From Desulfovibrio sp. ZJ369 (GTDB lineage Bacteria; Desulfobacterota; Desulfovibrionia; Desulfovibrionales; Desulfovibrionaceae), in contig NZ_JAAKEI010000016.1 in the NCBI RefSeq assembly GCF_011039085.1, positions 1 to 58,133 on the forward strand: DNA of 58,133 nucleotides, in the 5' to 3' direction. Below, piece after piece: positions 45,990 to 55,655 of the stretch (its first letter is position 1; every line of letters starts with the position of its first letter). The notes beneath the pieces were generated by a model. The model worked only from the letters and a program-made list of their open reading frames with translations, searched no databases and was not told the DNA's origin. A program made the translations under genes and the position numbers.

Positions 45990-47147
45990 TCATACATCGC
46001 GCGCGGGCTGATAGATGACATGAGCTTTGGCCAAAGCGGCAAGCATTTTTTCCGGTTCCACGCAAAGGCGACGCAGGAGCTTGCGATGCCGGGCCTGCAA
46101 AGCGGAGGGGTCAGTGTCCCGCAAAACGTCTTTAAACATCCGTCTGACCATATACAGGGCCTTGTGCGCAGCCGGAAAATGCCGCCTGTTGCAGACAGTT
46201 CCGTTGAGCAGGATTTGCAGCGCGTGACACAGGCGGATGTGTTCCAGCTCAGCTTCCTCGCGGCCATGTGCGCACAAGGCGCGCGCCTGCGCAGCCTGCT
46301 CCACGGCCCGCGCGAATTCGGCCAGCAGACGCTCCCCCAGGGCAGGATTGAAAGCGAGTACCTGGCTGGCGCAGGCCAGCGTGCCCGCGGCATGCGCCAG
46401 CCAGCCGGAAAATTTGCCTGCCTTCGGAAAGTCCGGCGTCTCGTCCAGCGCCTTTCCCACTTTTGAATGCATGGCCGCGTCATACACCAGCTGGCGCACA
46501 TGCCGGTTGGTCATGCTTTGGCCATGTTTGCGGTAAATCACGAGACCTTCGGGGTTGCAGGCAAAAATTTTGCCCGCCACCGCGCAACGCAGCCAGAAAT
46601 CCTGATCCTCGCAGGCGCCGAGGGAAACGTCAAAAAAGCCGACTTGGGCTGCTGTTTGCGAGCGCAGCATAAAAGTATGCACCGGCGAAATATTGGCATT
46701 GCATAAATGCAGATCAAGATGCTTTTGCATCAGCGGCCAGAAGGCATCCGACGCCTCCCGGCTCTCAAAGGTCTGCAGGCAGAGACAAACGCTGATCTCC
46801 AGATCCGGGCGGGCTGCGAAAAGGCGCAGGTGACTGGCCAGATTGCCCTTGCCGAGCAGGTCATCGGCATCCAGAAAAACCAGATACTCGCCGCGCGCCG
46901 CGCGCAGGCCTGTATTGCGCGCCGCCGAGAGACCCTGATTTTCCTGATAAATATAGCGCACGGCCGCGCCAAAGGCCTGAGCCTCGGCCGCTGTATTGTC
47001 CGTGGAGCCGTCATCCACAATGAGTATTTCCGTTGCAACGCCGTCAGTACTCTGGGCCTGAACACTTTTGACGGCGCACGGCAAAAAGCGGGCATAATTG
47101 TAGGCCGGGATAATGACGCTGACAAGCGGCGTGTCCGGTTTGCTCAT
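45990..47147 (-). CDS. Family 2 glycosyltransferase
   Basis: The 385-residue product starts MSKPDTPLVSVIIPAYNYAR and has ILIVDDGSTDNT, NTGLRAARGEYLVFLDADD (the DxD nucleotide-sugar site) and CEDQDFWLRC, all typical of inverting GT2 enzymes. The C-terminal ~130 residues are helical and unassigned. The chosen ATG lies 5 bp after rfbC; a TTG at 47156 would overlap rfbC. No membrane helices are seen. Confidence 0.88.
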   Translation of the reverse strand: MSKPDTPLVSVIIPAYNYARFLPCAVKSVQAQSTDGVATEILIVDDGSTDNTAAEAQAFGAAVRYIYQENQGLSAARNTGLRAARGEYLVFLDADDLLGKGNLASHLRLFAARPDLEISVCLCLQTFESREASDAFWPLMQKHLDLHLCNANISPVHTFMLRSQTAAQVGFFDVSLGACEDQDFWLRCAVAGKIFACNPEGLVIYRKHGQSMTNRHVRQLVYDAAMHSKVGKALDETPDFPKAGKFSGWLAHAAGTLACASQVLAFNPALGERLLAEFARAVEQAAQARALCAHGREEAELEHIRLCHALQILLNGTVCNRRHFPAAHKALYMVRRMFKDVLRDTDPSALQARHRKLLRRLCVEPEKMLAALAKAHVIYQPARDV

Positions 47148-47152
47148 GGCGA

Positions 47153-47698
47153 TCAACGATATTTGGGGCAGGCGTCAAAGGAAAGCCCCTGCCTGTCTTT
47201 GGCCGAAACAATGGGCCCGGACGCAGGCAGCGGCCAGTCAATGCCGAGGGCCGGGTCGTCCCAGCGCAGGCAATGCTCGTCATCCGGCGCATAATAGGCC
47301 GTGCACTTGTACAGGAATTCCGCTTCCGGGCTTGTGACAATGAATCCGTGGGCAAATCCGGGAGGCACCCAGAGCATCCGACGCTGTTGATCGTCCAGCA
47401 GCGCGCCGAAACTTTTGCCGAAGGTAGGCGAGGAGACGCGCAGGTCCACAACCACATCATAGACTTGCCCAAGCGTCACACGCACAAGTTTGCCCTGGGG
47501 CGCGACAAGCTGGTAGTGCATGCCGCGCAGCACGCCAAGGCGGGATTTGCTGTGATTGTCCTGCACAAAGGTATATGGGCCGCAGTGGCTTTCAAATTCA
47601 TTCTGCCGAAACGTTTCCAGAAAGAAGCCCCGCTCGTCGCCCAATACTTGGGGGGTCAGCAAGACAGGTCCGTTCGGGGCCAGGACAGTAAATTCCAT
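47153..47698 (-). CDS. rfbC: dTDP-4-dehydrorhamnose 3,5-epimerase
   Basis: RfbC epimerises dTDP-4-keto-6-deoxyglucose on the path to dTDP-L-rhamnose. The 181-residue protein has DERGFFLETFR, DNHSKSRLGVLRGMHYQ (catalytic His), YDVVVDLR and VPPGFAHGF. AAGGAGAG precedes the ATG at 47698; a 10-residue longer frame is unlikely. It follows rfbA by 26 bp. Confidence 0.95.
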   Translation of the reverse strand: MEFTVLAPNGPVLLTPQVLGDERGFFLETFRQNEFESHCGPYTFVQDNHSKSRLGVLRGMHYQLVAPQGKLVRVTLGQVYDVVVDLRVSSPTFGKSFGALLDDQQRRMLWVPPGFAHGFIVTSPEAEFLYKCTAYYAPDDEHCLRWDDPALGIDWPLPASGPIVSAKDRQGLSFDACPKYR

Positions 47699-47724
47699 AT
47701 TCTCTCCTTGGCGGTTCCACTGCG

Positions 47725-48600
47725 TCAACGCATCTGCAAGAGACGCAGCAGATACTGGCCATAGTCGGTCCTGGCAAACATCTTGCCGGCCCGCTCCATT
47801 GCCGCGTCGTCAATCCAGCCCTGTCTCCAGGCGATTTCTTCCAGGCAGGCCACCTTGAGGCCCTGGCGTTCCTCAATGGTGTGCACATAGGACGATGCTT
47901 CCAGCAAACTCGTGTGCGTGCCGGTATCCAGCCAGGCAAAGCCGCGCCCCAGCTTTTCGACGCGCAATCGTCCCTGCTCAAGATAGGCCTGATTAATGCT
48001 GCTGATTTCCAGTTCGCCGCGTGCCGAGGGCTTGATGCCTCTGGCCAGCTCGACGACGGTCTGATCGTAAAAATACAGCCCGGTGACGGCAAAGGGAGAA
48101 AGGGGCTTTTCCGGTTTTTCCACAATGGAAGTTGCGTTGCCTTTTTCGTCAAAGCAGACCACGCCGAAACGTTCCGGGTCTTTGACCAGATACCCGAAAA
48201 TGGTGGCTCCGTCCGTCACGGAAACAGCGCGCAGCAACTTTTCGGTAAAATGCTGGCCGTGAAAGATATTATCGCCCAGGATCAGGCATACCGGCGAGGA
48301 AGCCAGAAATTTTTCGCCGATCAGAAAAGCCTGCGCAATGCCCTGGGGTTCGGGCTGCACGGCGTAGCTCAGCTCCAGGCCAAAGCGGGAGCCGTCGCCG
48401 AGCAGACGCCGGTATTGGGGCAGATCGGCGGGCGTGGAAATGACCAGTATTTCACGAATGCCCGCCAGCATGAGCACCGACAAGGGATAATAAATCATGG
48501 GCTTGTCGTAAATCGGCAAAAGCTGCTTGGAAACCCCGAGCGTAATGGGATGCAGCCGGGTGCCGGTGCCGCCGGCCAGAACAATGCCTTTGTAGTTCAT
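47725..48600 (-). CDS. rfbA: Glucose-1-phosphate thymidylyltransferase
   Basis: RfbA makes dTDP-glucose from glucose-1-phosphate and dTTP. The 291-residue product starts [20 protein letters not shown] with the nucleotidyltransferase signature, then [26 protein letters not shown] and VEKPEKP. GAGGTCAGC precedes the ATG; the 69-residue upstream extension is in the rfbB coding region and is not real. It starts 7 bp after rfbB. Confidence 0.95.
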   Translation of the reverse strand: MNYKGIVLAGGTGTRLHPITLGVSKQLLPIYDKPMIYYPLSVLMLAGIREILVISTPADLPQYRRLLGDGSRFGLELSYAVQPEPQGIAQAFLIGEKFLASSPVCLILGDNIFHGQHFTEKLLRAVSVTDGATIFGYLVKDPERFGVVCFDEKGNATSIVEKPEKPLSPFAVTGLYFYDQTVVELARGIKPSARGELEISSINQAYLEQGRLRVEKLGRGFAWLDTGTHTSLLEASSYVHTIEERQGLKVACLEEIAWRQGWIDDAAMERAGKMFARTDYGQYLLRLLQMR

Positions 48601-48607
48601 GCTGACC

Positions 48608-49687
48608 TCAGACGGCGACGCCCAGCCGTTGGCAACGGTATGTGCCGTCAAGAATGGGCTGCCACCAGGCTTTGTTTTCAAGATACCAGCGCACGGTTTT
48701 GCGCAGGCCGGATGCAAAATCCTCCCGCGGCCGCCAGCCCAGCTCCCTTCTGATTTTTGCGGCGTCAATGGCGTAGCGCCCGTCGTGACCCGGACGATCA
48801 CGCACAAAACGGATCAAATCCGCATACCTGCCGAGACCGGCGGGTTTTTGCGGCGCCAATTCCTCCAGTATCTCGCAAACGGCGCGCACCACCTCCACAT
48901 TTTGTTTTTCGCAATGCCCGCCCACAGCGTAGGTCTCGCCCTCCCGGCCGTGCGCCAGCACAAGCAAAAGCGCGCGCACATGATCCTCCACAAAGAGCCA
49001 GTCGCGTACCTGACGGCCGTCGCCATAGATGGGCAGCTCGCGCCCGGCCAGGGCATTGAGAATCGTCAGCGGGATAAGTTTTTCCGGGAATTGGCGCGGC
49101 CCGTAGTTATTGGAGCAGTTGGTCACCAGGGTGGGCAGACCGTAGGTGCGCTGCCAGGCCCGGACCAGATGATCAGATGCGGCCTTGCTCGCGGAATAGG
49201 GCGAGCTTGGGGCGTACGGCGTGCTCTCGGAGAAAGCGGTTTGCGTCTCTGCGAGATCTCCGAAAACTTCATCCGTGGAAATGTGATGAAAGCGGAAATC
49301 GCGGGCTTTTTGCGGCTCCGCGGTTTTCAGGCCTTTCCAGTAGCGGCGCGCTTCTTCCAGCAGCACGAACGTGCCCCGCACATTAGTCTCCAGAAAGGCA
49401 GCCGGGTTGTCGATGGACCGATCCACATGGCTTTCGGCCGCCAGATGCATGACAGCGGCAGGCTTGAAGACCTCAAAGGCGGCGCGCATGGCCGCGGGAT
49501 CCGCAATGTCCGCGTGTATGAAGTGGTAGCGCGGATTATCGGCCACATCAGCCAAAGACGCCGGATTGCCGGAATAGGTGAGCTTGTCCACGTTGACGAC
49601 GCGCCATGCGCTCGCCAACAGCACCTCGCGCACCACGGCCGAGCCGATGAAGCCCGCGCCGCCCGTGACCAGAAGAGTGTGCGTCAT
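48608..49687 (-). CDS. rfbB: dTDP-glucose 4,6-dehydratase
   Basis: RfbB is the NAD-dependent SDR enzyme making dTDP-4-keto-6-deoxyglucose. The 359-residue product has TGGAGFIGS (NAD site), ISTDEVFG, and YSASKAASD (YxxxK). It is first of a minus-strand operon rfbB-rfbA-rfbC-GT2. No rfbD reductase is in the window, so the last step to rhamnose must be coded elsewhere, or another 6-deoxysugar is made. Confidence 0.95.
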   Translation of the reverse strand: MTHTLLVTGGAGFIGSAVVREVLLASAWRVVNVDKLTYSGNPASLADVADNPRYHFIHADIADPAAMRAAFEVFKPAAVMHLAAESHVDRSIDNPAAFLETNVRGTFVLLEEARRYWKGLKTAEPQKARDFRFHHISTDEVFGDLAETQTAFSESTPYAPSSPYSASKAASDHLVRAWQRTYGLPTLVTNCSNNYGPRQFPEKLIPLTILNALAGRELPIYGDGRQVRDWLFVEDHVRALLLVLAHGREGETYAVGGHCEKQNVEVVRAVCEILEELAPQKPAGLGRYADLIRFVRDRPGHDGRYAIDAAKIRRELGWRPREDFASGLRKTVRWYLENKAWWQPILDGTYRCQRLGVAV

Positions 49688-50043
49688 TCACATACCCTGT
49701 TGTGTTGCAAGGAGGCTTTTTCAGCATTTTTTGATTTTTTAATATATTAGCAAAATCTGTTCCGCAGCGCAAAGCCTGCTTCTTTGCGCCCCCGGCAAGG
49801 GAAGGGACAGCAGTGCGACATGGGCAGCGATGCAGTCAATGGTTACGGCCCTATGCTGTCGGGCTCCGGGTATCCACTTGTCATCTTGCCTTGTTGGGGA
49901 TAAGTCAAAAAGAGTAAAAAATAATCTATGAAATGCCGTGGCTCTCTGATATGTGACGCGCCACCGGGGTTTAAACGGCATTTTTTTGACGCCGCTCAGT
50001 GGCGGAAAAAATAAGTAAAAGTCAGAAGTGGAGTAGGATACCC
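49688..50043. other. Intergenic gap between rfbB and cfa
   Basis: This 356-bp divergent region should hold the promoters of both flanking genes, but I cannot place either with confidence. AGCATTTTTTGATT near 49727 resembles half of the 50-bp palindrome and may be a decayed copy. No gene is evident. Confidence 0.5.
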
Positions 50044-51168
50044 ATGACAGAGTCGGTCATCAAAGAGATGCTGGCCAGGATCGATGTGCGGATTAACGGT
50101 TCCCGCCCCTCGGATATTCAGATTCACGATGATCGTCTTTTGTCCAGGGTCATCCGGCAGGGCAGTCTGGGGCTCGGTGAGGCCTATATGGAAGGCTGGT
50201 GGGACTGCGAAGCCCTGGATCAGTTTTTTTACAGGGTCCTCCACGGTCAGCTGGAAAAATATTTCCATCTGAATCTGCCGGTTCTGCTCGGCATTGTCGC
50301 GTATCGCCTGCGCAATCTGCAAAGCGTGGCGCGCGCCCGCATGGTGGCCGTGGGCCACTATGATTTCGGCAACGACGTTTTTGCGGCCATGCTTGACTCT
50401 GGCATGCAATACAGTTGCGGGTATTGGAAAGACGCCGAAAATCTGGAGCAGGCCCAGCAAAACAAGATGGAGATGATCTGTCGCAAACTGGGCCTGCGGC
50501 CGGGCATGCGCGTGCTCGACATCGGCTGCGGCTGGGGTGGTCTCGGGCGCTATATGGCAGCGCAGTACGGCGTTCATGTGACAGGCATCACGGTTTCCAA
50601 AGCCCAGGCCGCCTATGCGCAAGCCCACAGTGAGGGTCTGGATGCGGAATGGCTTTTGGAGGACTACCGTTCGCTGTCCGGCAAATATGATCGCATTGTC
50701 TCAGTGGGCATGTTCGAGCATGTGGGGCATAAAAACTATGCTGTCTTCATGGAGACTGCCCGCAGGCTGCTGGAGAAGGACGGCCTCTTTTTGCTGCATA
50801 CCATTGGTTCCAACAAAAAAACGTTGTCCGTTGACCCCTGGATCGAAAAGTATATTTTCAAAAATGGCATCCTGCCCAGCATTGCCCAGATTGGCGAGGC
50901 CATATCCGGACGCTTCATCATGGAAGACTGGCATAACTTCGGGGCCGACTACGACAAAACCCTGATGGCCTGGGAGCGGAATTTCAGCCGTGGACGCGAG
51001 CAGGGCAGATTTACCTGCTCCGAGACCGTCTTCCGCATGTTTCGGTATTATCTGTTGAGCTGCGCCGGGGCCTTCCGCGCCAGGGATCTGCAGTTGTGGC
51101 AGATTATGCTCAGCCCCGGCGGCGTTGCGGGCGGCTATGCGCGCCCCGATCTCGCGGGCCGGGCCTGA
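50044..51168 (+). CDS. cfa: Cyclopropane-fatty-acyl-phospholipid synthase
   Basis: Cfa converts double bonds of phospholipid acyl chains to cyclopropanes using SAM. The 374-residue product has GLGEAYMEGWWDCE, GHYDFGNDVF, MQYSCGYW and the SAM motif VLDIGCGWGG at about 157-166. These match bacterial Cfa throughout. AGGAT precedes the ATG at 50044; a 15-residue longer frame is possible but has no ribosome site. Confidence 0.93.
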   Translation: MTESVIKEMLARIDVRINGSRPSDIQIHDDRLLSRVIRQGSLGLGEAYMEGWWDCEALDQFFYRVLHGQLEKYFHLNLPVLLGIVAYRLRNLQSVARARMVAVGHYDFGNDVFAAMLDSGMQYSCGYWKDAENLEQAQQNKMEMICRKLGLRPGMRVLDIGCGWGGLGRYMAAQYGVHVTGITVSKAQAAYAQAHSEGLDAEWLLEDYRSLSGKYDRIVSVGMFEHVGHKNYAVFMETARRLLEKDGLFLLHTIGSNKKTLSVDPWIEKYIFKNGILPSIAQIGEAISGRFIMEDWHNFGADYDKTLMAWERNFSRGREQGRFTCSETVFRMFRYYLLSCAGAFRARDLQLWQIMLSPGGVAGGYARPDLAGRA

Positions 51169-51262
51169 AAGGCAAAACAGGACAATCACTCACGGCAGAC
51201 TGCCACGCCGGGGCCTGGGCAAAGCTGATATTTTCCTTTTCCGTGGCGGCGGATCTGCTTTT

Positions 51263-51431
51263 TAGAGCTGTTTGCTAATGAAATTAGCTAAACAGCTCTG
51301 GCGACAGCGTTAGCTGTCGCCCGCGCCGAATGAGCCTGAAAACTACGTTTTTCAGGCGCTTGTCCCGCTTGCGGGGAAATGATGGCAGCGCCGCTTTTGA
51401 AATTGGAAAATTTCAAAAGCAAAATACTCTA
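51263..51431 (+). mobile_element. 169-bp multi-hairpin element (second family, copy 2)
   Basis: It is bounded by TA, starts TAGAGCTGTTTGCTAATG and ends AGCAAAATACTCTA. Compared with the copy at 15403, stem AGAGCTG/CAGCTCT replaces AGAGCGG/CCGCTCT, and GGCGACAGC/GCTGTCGCC replaces GGCGGCCGC/GCGGACGCC. An extra hairpin (CCCGC-TT-GCGGG) near 51365 accounts for the greater length. It ends 11 bp before the MATE start codon. Confidence 0.75.
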
Positions 51432-51442
51432 CGACGATATCT

Positions 51443-52801
51443 ATGGCGAAAAATCTGACCCAGGGCAATCCGGCAAAGTTGATCTTCCTCTTCGCTTTGC
51501 CGCTCTTCATAGGCAATTTGTTTCAGCAGATCTACAATATGGCCGACACGCTGATAGTCGGCCGGACCATCGGCGTCACGGCTCTGGCGGCCGTGGGCAG
51601 CACCGGCGGTCTGCTTTTTTTGATCGTCGGCTTTCTGATGGGCATGACATCCGGCTTTTCCATCGTCACGGCCCAGTTTTACGGCGCGCGCAATAAAGTC
51701 GGCGTGCGGCGCAGCTTTTGCGCGGGCATTATCCTGAGCGCTCTTGCCGCGGTCATCCTTACGGTCTGCGGCGTGCTCCTTTCGCGCGCGGTTCTCACGC
51801 TTATGCTCACGCCGCCGGAAATCATGGAAGACGCCTGCAGGTATATTATCGTCATTTCGTGGGGCATCGGCGCGGGCGTGCTTTTCAACCTGCTTTCAAA
51901 CATGATCATGGCCTTGGGCGATACCAGAACGCCGCTCTGTTTTCTGATCATCGCCTGCATCCTGAATATTATTTTGGATTTCTTGTTTATCCTTTACTTC
52001 AAAATGGGGGTGGCCGGAGCGGCCTGGGCCACTGTGCTGGCCCAGATCGTGGCGGGCGTGCTGTGCGCGGGCTACATCATCAAAAAACTGCCCATGCTGC
52101 GCCCTCATACCAAAGATTGGAAGCTCGGCTTCAAGGATTTCTGGAAGCCCCTGTATATCGGTTTGCCAATGGGGTTTCAGATGTCCGTGATCGCTGTGGG
52201 CGCAATCATTCTGCAGGCCGCCTTGAACAGCCTTGGGCCTTTGGCCGTGGCCGCGTATACCGCCGCGCAGAAAATCGACATGGTGGCCGTGCTGCCCATG
52301 ATGTCCTTTGGCCTGGCCATGGCGACCTATACCGGGCAGAACTACGGCGCGCGCGATCTGGCACGGATCAGACTGGGCGTGCGCCAATGCTGTCTGATGT
52401 CCGTGGGGTTCAGCATCCTTATCGCAACGGCCAACATTATGGGCGGGCATTATCTGATCGCGCTTTTTGTGGGCGAAGGGCAGAGCAGGGTCATTGAAAT
52501 GGGCCGGACGTATCTGCTGGTCAACGGCAGCATGTACTGGGCACTGGCCCTGCTGTTCATCTATCGCAATACGCTGCAAGGCCTGGGGCAGAGCCTGGTG
52601 CCCACCCTGGCGGGCGTCATGGAACTGCTTATGCGGGCTCTGGCCGCAGTTGTGCTGGCCGTGTGGTGGGGCTTTAACGGCGTATGCCTGGCCAATCCTC
52701 TGGCCTGGATCGGCGCGGCGCTGCCGCTGGGCATCGCCTATTATGCCACCATGCGCCGCTTGAGCCGCCAGGGCCTGCCGCCGCTTGAGTCATCCGCGTA
52801 A
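51443..52801 (+). CDS. MATE-family efflux transporter
   Basis: The 452-residue protein is a polytopic membrane exporter of about 12 helices that would extrude drugs or metabolites by cation antiport. FALPLFIGNLFQQIYNMADTLIVGR and NYGARDLARIRLGVRQ fit the MatE family. The ATG follows an 11-bp gap after the hairpin element, and no clear ribosome site is present, so the native 5' region may have been displaced. The substrate is unknown. Confidence 0.9.
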   Translation: MAKNLTQGNPAKLIFLFALPLFIGNLFQQIYNMADTLIVGRTIGVTALAAVGSTGGLLFLIVGFLMGMTSGFSIVTAQFYGARNKVGVRRSFCAGIILSALAAVILTVCGVLLSRAVLTLMLTPPEIMEDACRYIIVISWGIGAGVLFNLLSNMIMALGDTRTPLCFLIIACILNIILDFLFILYFKMGVAGAAWATVLAQIVAGVLCAGYIIKKLPMLRPHTKDWKLGFKDFWKPLYIGLPMGFQMSVIAVGAIILQAALNSLGPLAVAAYTAAQKIDMVAVLPMMSFGLAMATYTGQNYGARDLARIRLGVRQCCLMSVGFSILIATANIMGGHYLIALFVGEGQSRVIEMGRTYLLVNGSMYWALALLFIYRNTLQGLGQSLVPTLAGVMELLMRALAAVVLAVWWGFNGVCLANPLAWIGAALPLGIAYYATMRRLSRQGLPPLESSA

Positions 52802-52842
52802 AAGATGTTCGGGCCCGGATTCCGCCGCCGCAGAAGGGCCGG

Positions 52843-53706
52843 TCAATTCCGCCGATGTCCGCGAAGGGCCGCCAGCGCGGCGCTGAGCGCGAACCAGGCG
52901 CAGGCTGCCAGAATGACAGTGGCCCCGCTGGCTGTGGCAAGCCAGTCCTGAGCCGAGAGCGTAAGCCCTGCAAAGCCGGAACTGAGGCCCACCAGCAGGG
53001 CCCACCAGAACATGCCGCCGGCCGTCCGCGCCAGGTTGCGGGCCGTGGCCGCCGGGACGATCAGCATGGCCGTGACCAGAAGCACGCCCACGGCCCGGAC
53101 CGAGAACATCACCACCAGCGCCAGCAGCCCGGCGAAAAGGTATTGCCAGAGGGCCACGCGCACGCCATGCGCCTTTGCCGTGACCGGATGCAGCGCGATT
53201 TGCAGCAGCCGGTTATAGCCCACGGCCTGAAAAAGCATCAGGGCCGGAAAAAGCAGGGCCAGAAAAGTAATCTCGGTCTCGCTGATCGTTAAAATATCCC
53301 CGTACAGGAATTGCTGCATGTCGCGGGCCACGCCGTGAAAGCGGCTGACCACCGCCAGCCCGAAAGCCACCACCGCGGAAAAGACAATGCCGATGACCGT
53401 GTCCGCGGAGAGATTGCTCTTGCGGCGCACGGCCATGATCGCAAGGCCCACCAGCACGCCGAAGAGCGGCATGGAAAGGCGCGGATTCACGGCCAGGATC
53501 AGGCCGAGCGCCACGCCCGCGAACGCGGAATGGCCTATGGCGTCCGAAAAAAAGGCCATGCGGAAATTAAGCACCTGCACGCCCAGCACCGCAGCCATGG
53601 GCGTCAGCAAAAGCAGGCCGAGCAAGGCTTGCTGCATGAAGCGGCTTTGCAGGCAGTCCAGGGGCAGGAGGGCGATCAGCGAGTAAACCGGGGAAAAATC
53701 AAACAT
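52843..53706 (-). CDS. znuB: Zinc ABC transporter membrane subunit ZnuB-like
   Basis: The 287-residue protein is an ABC-3-family permease with about eight helices, including AFFSDAIGHSAFAGVALG and AVGVLLVTAMLIVPAATARN. It would carry zinc (or manganese) across the inner membrane with the ATPase and binding protein upstream. AAGGGAAAAG precedes the ATG, which overlaps the ATPase stop by 8 bp. The frame is open back to 53877, inside the ATPase gene. Confidence 0.9.
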   Translation of the reverse strand: MFDFSPVYSLIALLPLDCLQSRFMQQALLGLLLLTPMAAVLGVQVLNFRMAFFSDAIGHSAFAGVALGLILAVNPRLSMPLFGVLVGLAIMAVRRKSNLSADTVIGIVFSAVVAFGLAVVSRFHGVARDMQQFLYGDILTISETEITFLALLFPALMLFQAVGYNRLLQIALHPVTAKAHGVRVALWQYLFAGLLALVVMFSVRAVGVLLVTAMLIVPAATARNLARTAGGMFWWALLVGLSSGFAGLTLSAQDWLATASGATVILAACAWFALSAALAALRGHRRN

Positions 53707-54673
53707 GGGCTTTTCCCTTGGGCGCAAGGTCCGGCTGTGATCCGCGTGCGGCTGCTGTGGCAGAGGGCCTGGTGCCGGTGGCCGCCTCTGCCGGGCCCGG
53801 CGCCGCAAAAGCGGCGCAGCCCAGGCAGGGCGCGGCTTGCTGCAAGGAGTTCTGCGCCACATGATCCGCTCCGCCAAGGGCCCCGCATTGCGGGCAGGGC
53901 GGATCGCCGACGCCGCACTGATCCGGGTAAAGATGAATGGGCACGCCGAAGAGTTGCAGCAGAGCGGCTGAGGTCAGCGTGGAACGCGGCGGCCCCTGCG
54001 CGAGCACGCGTTTGTCCAGGCAGATGACATGGGTGGCGTAATGCGCGGCCAGGGGGAGATTGTGACTGACCATGAGCTGCGTAAAGCCCTGTTTCCGCCG
54101 GGCCGCGTCCAGCACTTCCCATAAGAGGCGCTCTCCGTGCACATCCACACCCGCAGCCGGTTCGTCAAGCACCAGCAGATCCGGCTCGCGGGCCAGAGCC
54201 GCGGCCAGCAGCACTCTGCGCAATTCGCCGCCGGAAAGATCGCCCACACGGCGATCCGCAAGATGACCGGCCCGCACAAGCTCCAGCAAGTCACGGTTGC
54301 GCGCCCGCTCATTCCGGCGCAGACCCAGCCAGAGCGGGCTGCGTCGGCGGCCCAGGGCCAGAAATTCACTGACCAGCAGCGGCAGACTGTGATCCATATA
54401 CAGTTGCTGCGGCACATATCCCAGGCGCGGCGCCGCGCCGGTTTTACCCCGCGTGAAGCGGCAAATGCTCCCCGTGTGCGTAATCTCGCCGATCAGGCAC
54501 AGCAGCAAGGTGGTCTTGCCCGCGCCGTTGGGGCCCACCAGCACGGTGCTGCCGCCGCACGGCACTTCGGCGCAGACATCCTCAAGGATCTGTTTTTGGC
54601 CGCGGCGCACGCTCACATGCTCAAAGCGCACGGCCGGGCCCGGAGCTTCAGCGCGGATCAAAGTAGTGCTCAA
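53699..54673 (-). CDS. znuC: Zinc ABC transporter ATPase ZnuC-like with a cysteine-rich tail
   Basis: The 324-residue product has Walker A GPNGAGKTT, the signature LSGGELRRV and Walker B LLVLDEP of ABC ATPases. After about residue 240 it has an unusual tail with CGVGDPPCPQCGALGG and CLGC, which may bind metal. The start is uncertain: TTG at 54673 overlaps znuA by 26 bp, and a GTG at 54631 is possible. Zinc specificity is inferred from the His-rich binding protein and the candidate operator. Confidence 0.85.
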   Translation of the reverse strand: MSTTLIRAEAPGPAVRFEHVSVRRGQKQILEDVCAEVPCGGSTVLVGPNGAGKTTLLLCLIGEITHTGSICRFTRGKTGAAPRLGYVPQQLYMDHSLPLLVSEFLALGRRRSPLWLGLRRNERARNRDLLELVRAGHLADRRVGDLSGGELRRVLLAAALAREPDLLVLDEPAAGVDVHGERLLWEVLDAARRKQGFTQLMVSHNLPLAAHYATHVICLDKRVLAQGPPRSTLTSAALLQLFGVPIHLYPDQCGVGDPPCPQCGALGGADHVAQNSLQQAAPCLGCAAFAAPGPAEAATGTRPSATAAARGSQPDLAPKGKAHV

Positions 54674-55607
54674 GGGTTCGGCAATTGGCGGACATCACGG
54701 TTTCGTAATAATCCAGGGGGGCATCGGCCGGGCCCGAAGCCACAGGGTCGAGCAGAGCCGTGGGCACGCCGGTTTCCCGGGAAAGCGCAAGCGCGGGCTT
54801 GTCCGAATACTGCGGCTCGCCGGCGATCAGCACGGGCTTTTCCCGCCGGATCAGCTTCGCAAGCGCGATCAATCGTGCCGCTGAGGGCTGCGTATCCTCG
54901 CTTTCCTGAATCACGGCCATGACGTCCAGGCCCGCGTCATGCGCCAGATAGGCCAGGGCGTCGTGCTGGAGCACAATGCCCTTGCGCGGGGCGCAGGCGC
55001 CCAGCATGTGCAGGCGTCTGCCCAGGGACAGCAGGCGCGCGGCATAGGCCTCGGCCGCGGCGCGGTAGGCTGCGGCTCCCGCGGGGTCAATGCGCGCCAG
55101 GCCGTTGGCGATAGTATACGTCATGGCCGCAGCCTGTTGAGGACTGGCAAAAAGGTGGGGGTTCACATCGTTATTATTGTCTTTCCCGTGTCCGTGCGCC
55201 TGCGCGCCTGGGGGCAGAGACAGCGGCGCAATGCCAGCGCTGCTGTCGATGACGCGCAGGGAATTGTTTTTTTGCAGTGGCGCGCCCAGAAAATCCTCCA
55301 GGCCAAGGCCGTTGATCACCAGCACCTGAGCCTGATCCAGCTTCTGCATATCCCGGGGAGTCAGACTGTAATCATGGGGGCAGCCGCTCGGAGCCGGGAT
55401 CAGCAGTTCCACATGGACATAAGGGCGGCTGTGAGCCACGTTGCGGGTAAAAAGATAGACGGGAAAGGTCGTGGCCAGCACGCGCAGCTCAGCGGGCTGC
55501 TCCAGTGGCCCGGCCTTGCCGCCTGCCGGAAAAAGCAGGCTGAAAAAAAGCCCGGCCAGGATCATGGTCAGGCATGCGCGGCAGCGCACGGAAAATGTGG
55601 TCTGCAT
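54648..55607 (-). CDS. znuA: Zinc ABC transporter substrate-binding protein ZnuA-like
   Basis: The 319-residue product has a signal sequence (LTMILAGLFFSLLFPAGG) and the cluster A-1 binding-protein fold, with GCPHDYSLTPRDM, NPHLFASP and QHDALAYLA providing likely metal histidines. A loop with AHGHGKDNNND is typical of zinc-binding members. It heads a znuA-znuC-znuB operon on the minus strand with overlaps at each junction. Confidence 0.9.
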   Translation of the reverse strand: MQTTFSVRCRACLTMILAGLFFSLLFPAGGKAGPLEQPAELRVLATTFPVYLFTRNVAHSRPYVHVELLIPAPSGCPHDYSLTPRDMQKLDQAQVLVINGLGLEDFLGAPLQKNNSLRVIDSSAGIAPLSLPPGAQAHGHGKDNNNDVNPHLFASPQQAAAMTYTIANGLARIDPAGAAAYRAAAEAYAARLLSLGRRLHMLGACAPRKGIVLQHDALAYLAHDAGLDVMAVIQESEDTQPSAARLIALAKLIRREKPVLIAGEPQYSDKPALALSRETGVPTALLDPVASGPADAPLDYYETVMSANCRTLEHYFDPR

Positions 55608-55633
55608 GCTGTCTGTTCCATTTTTTTGATTTC

Positions 55634-55655
55634 TCGTAACGTAATTTTGTTACGA
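55634..55655. promoter_or_regulatory. Candidate Zur-type operator upstream of znuA
   Basis: TCGTAAC and GTTACGA form a perfect 7-bp inverted repeat around GTAATTTT, 27 bp upstream of the znuA start. Its size and place suit a Fur-family repressor such as Zur. The exact consensus in this lineage is not known to me. Confidence 0.5.

Noticed and set aside
49739..49981. Minus-strand ORF of 80 residues between rfbB and cfa
   Set aside because: No ribosome site, no recognisable motif and unlikely composition.
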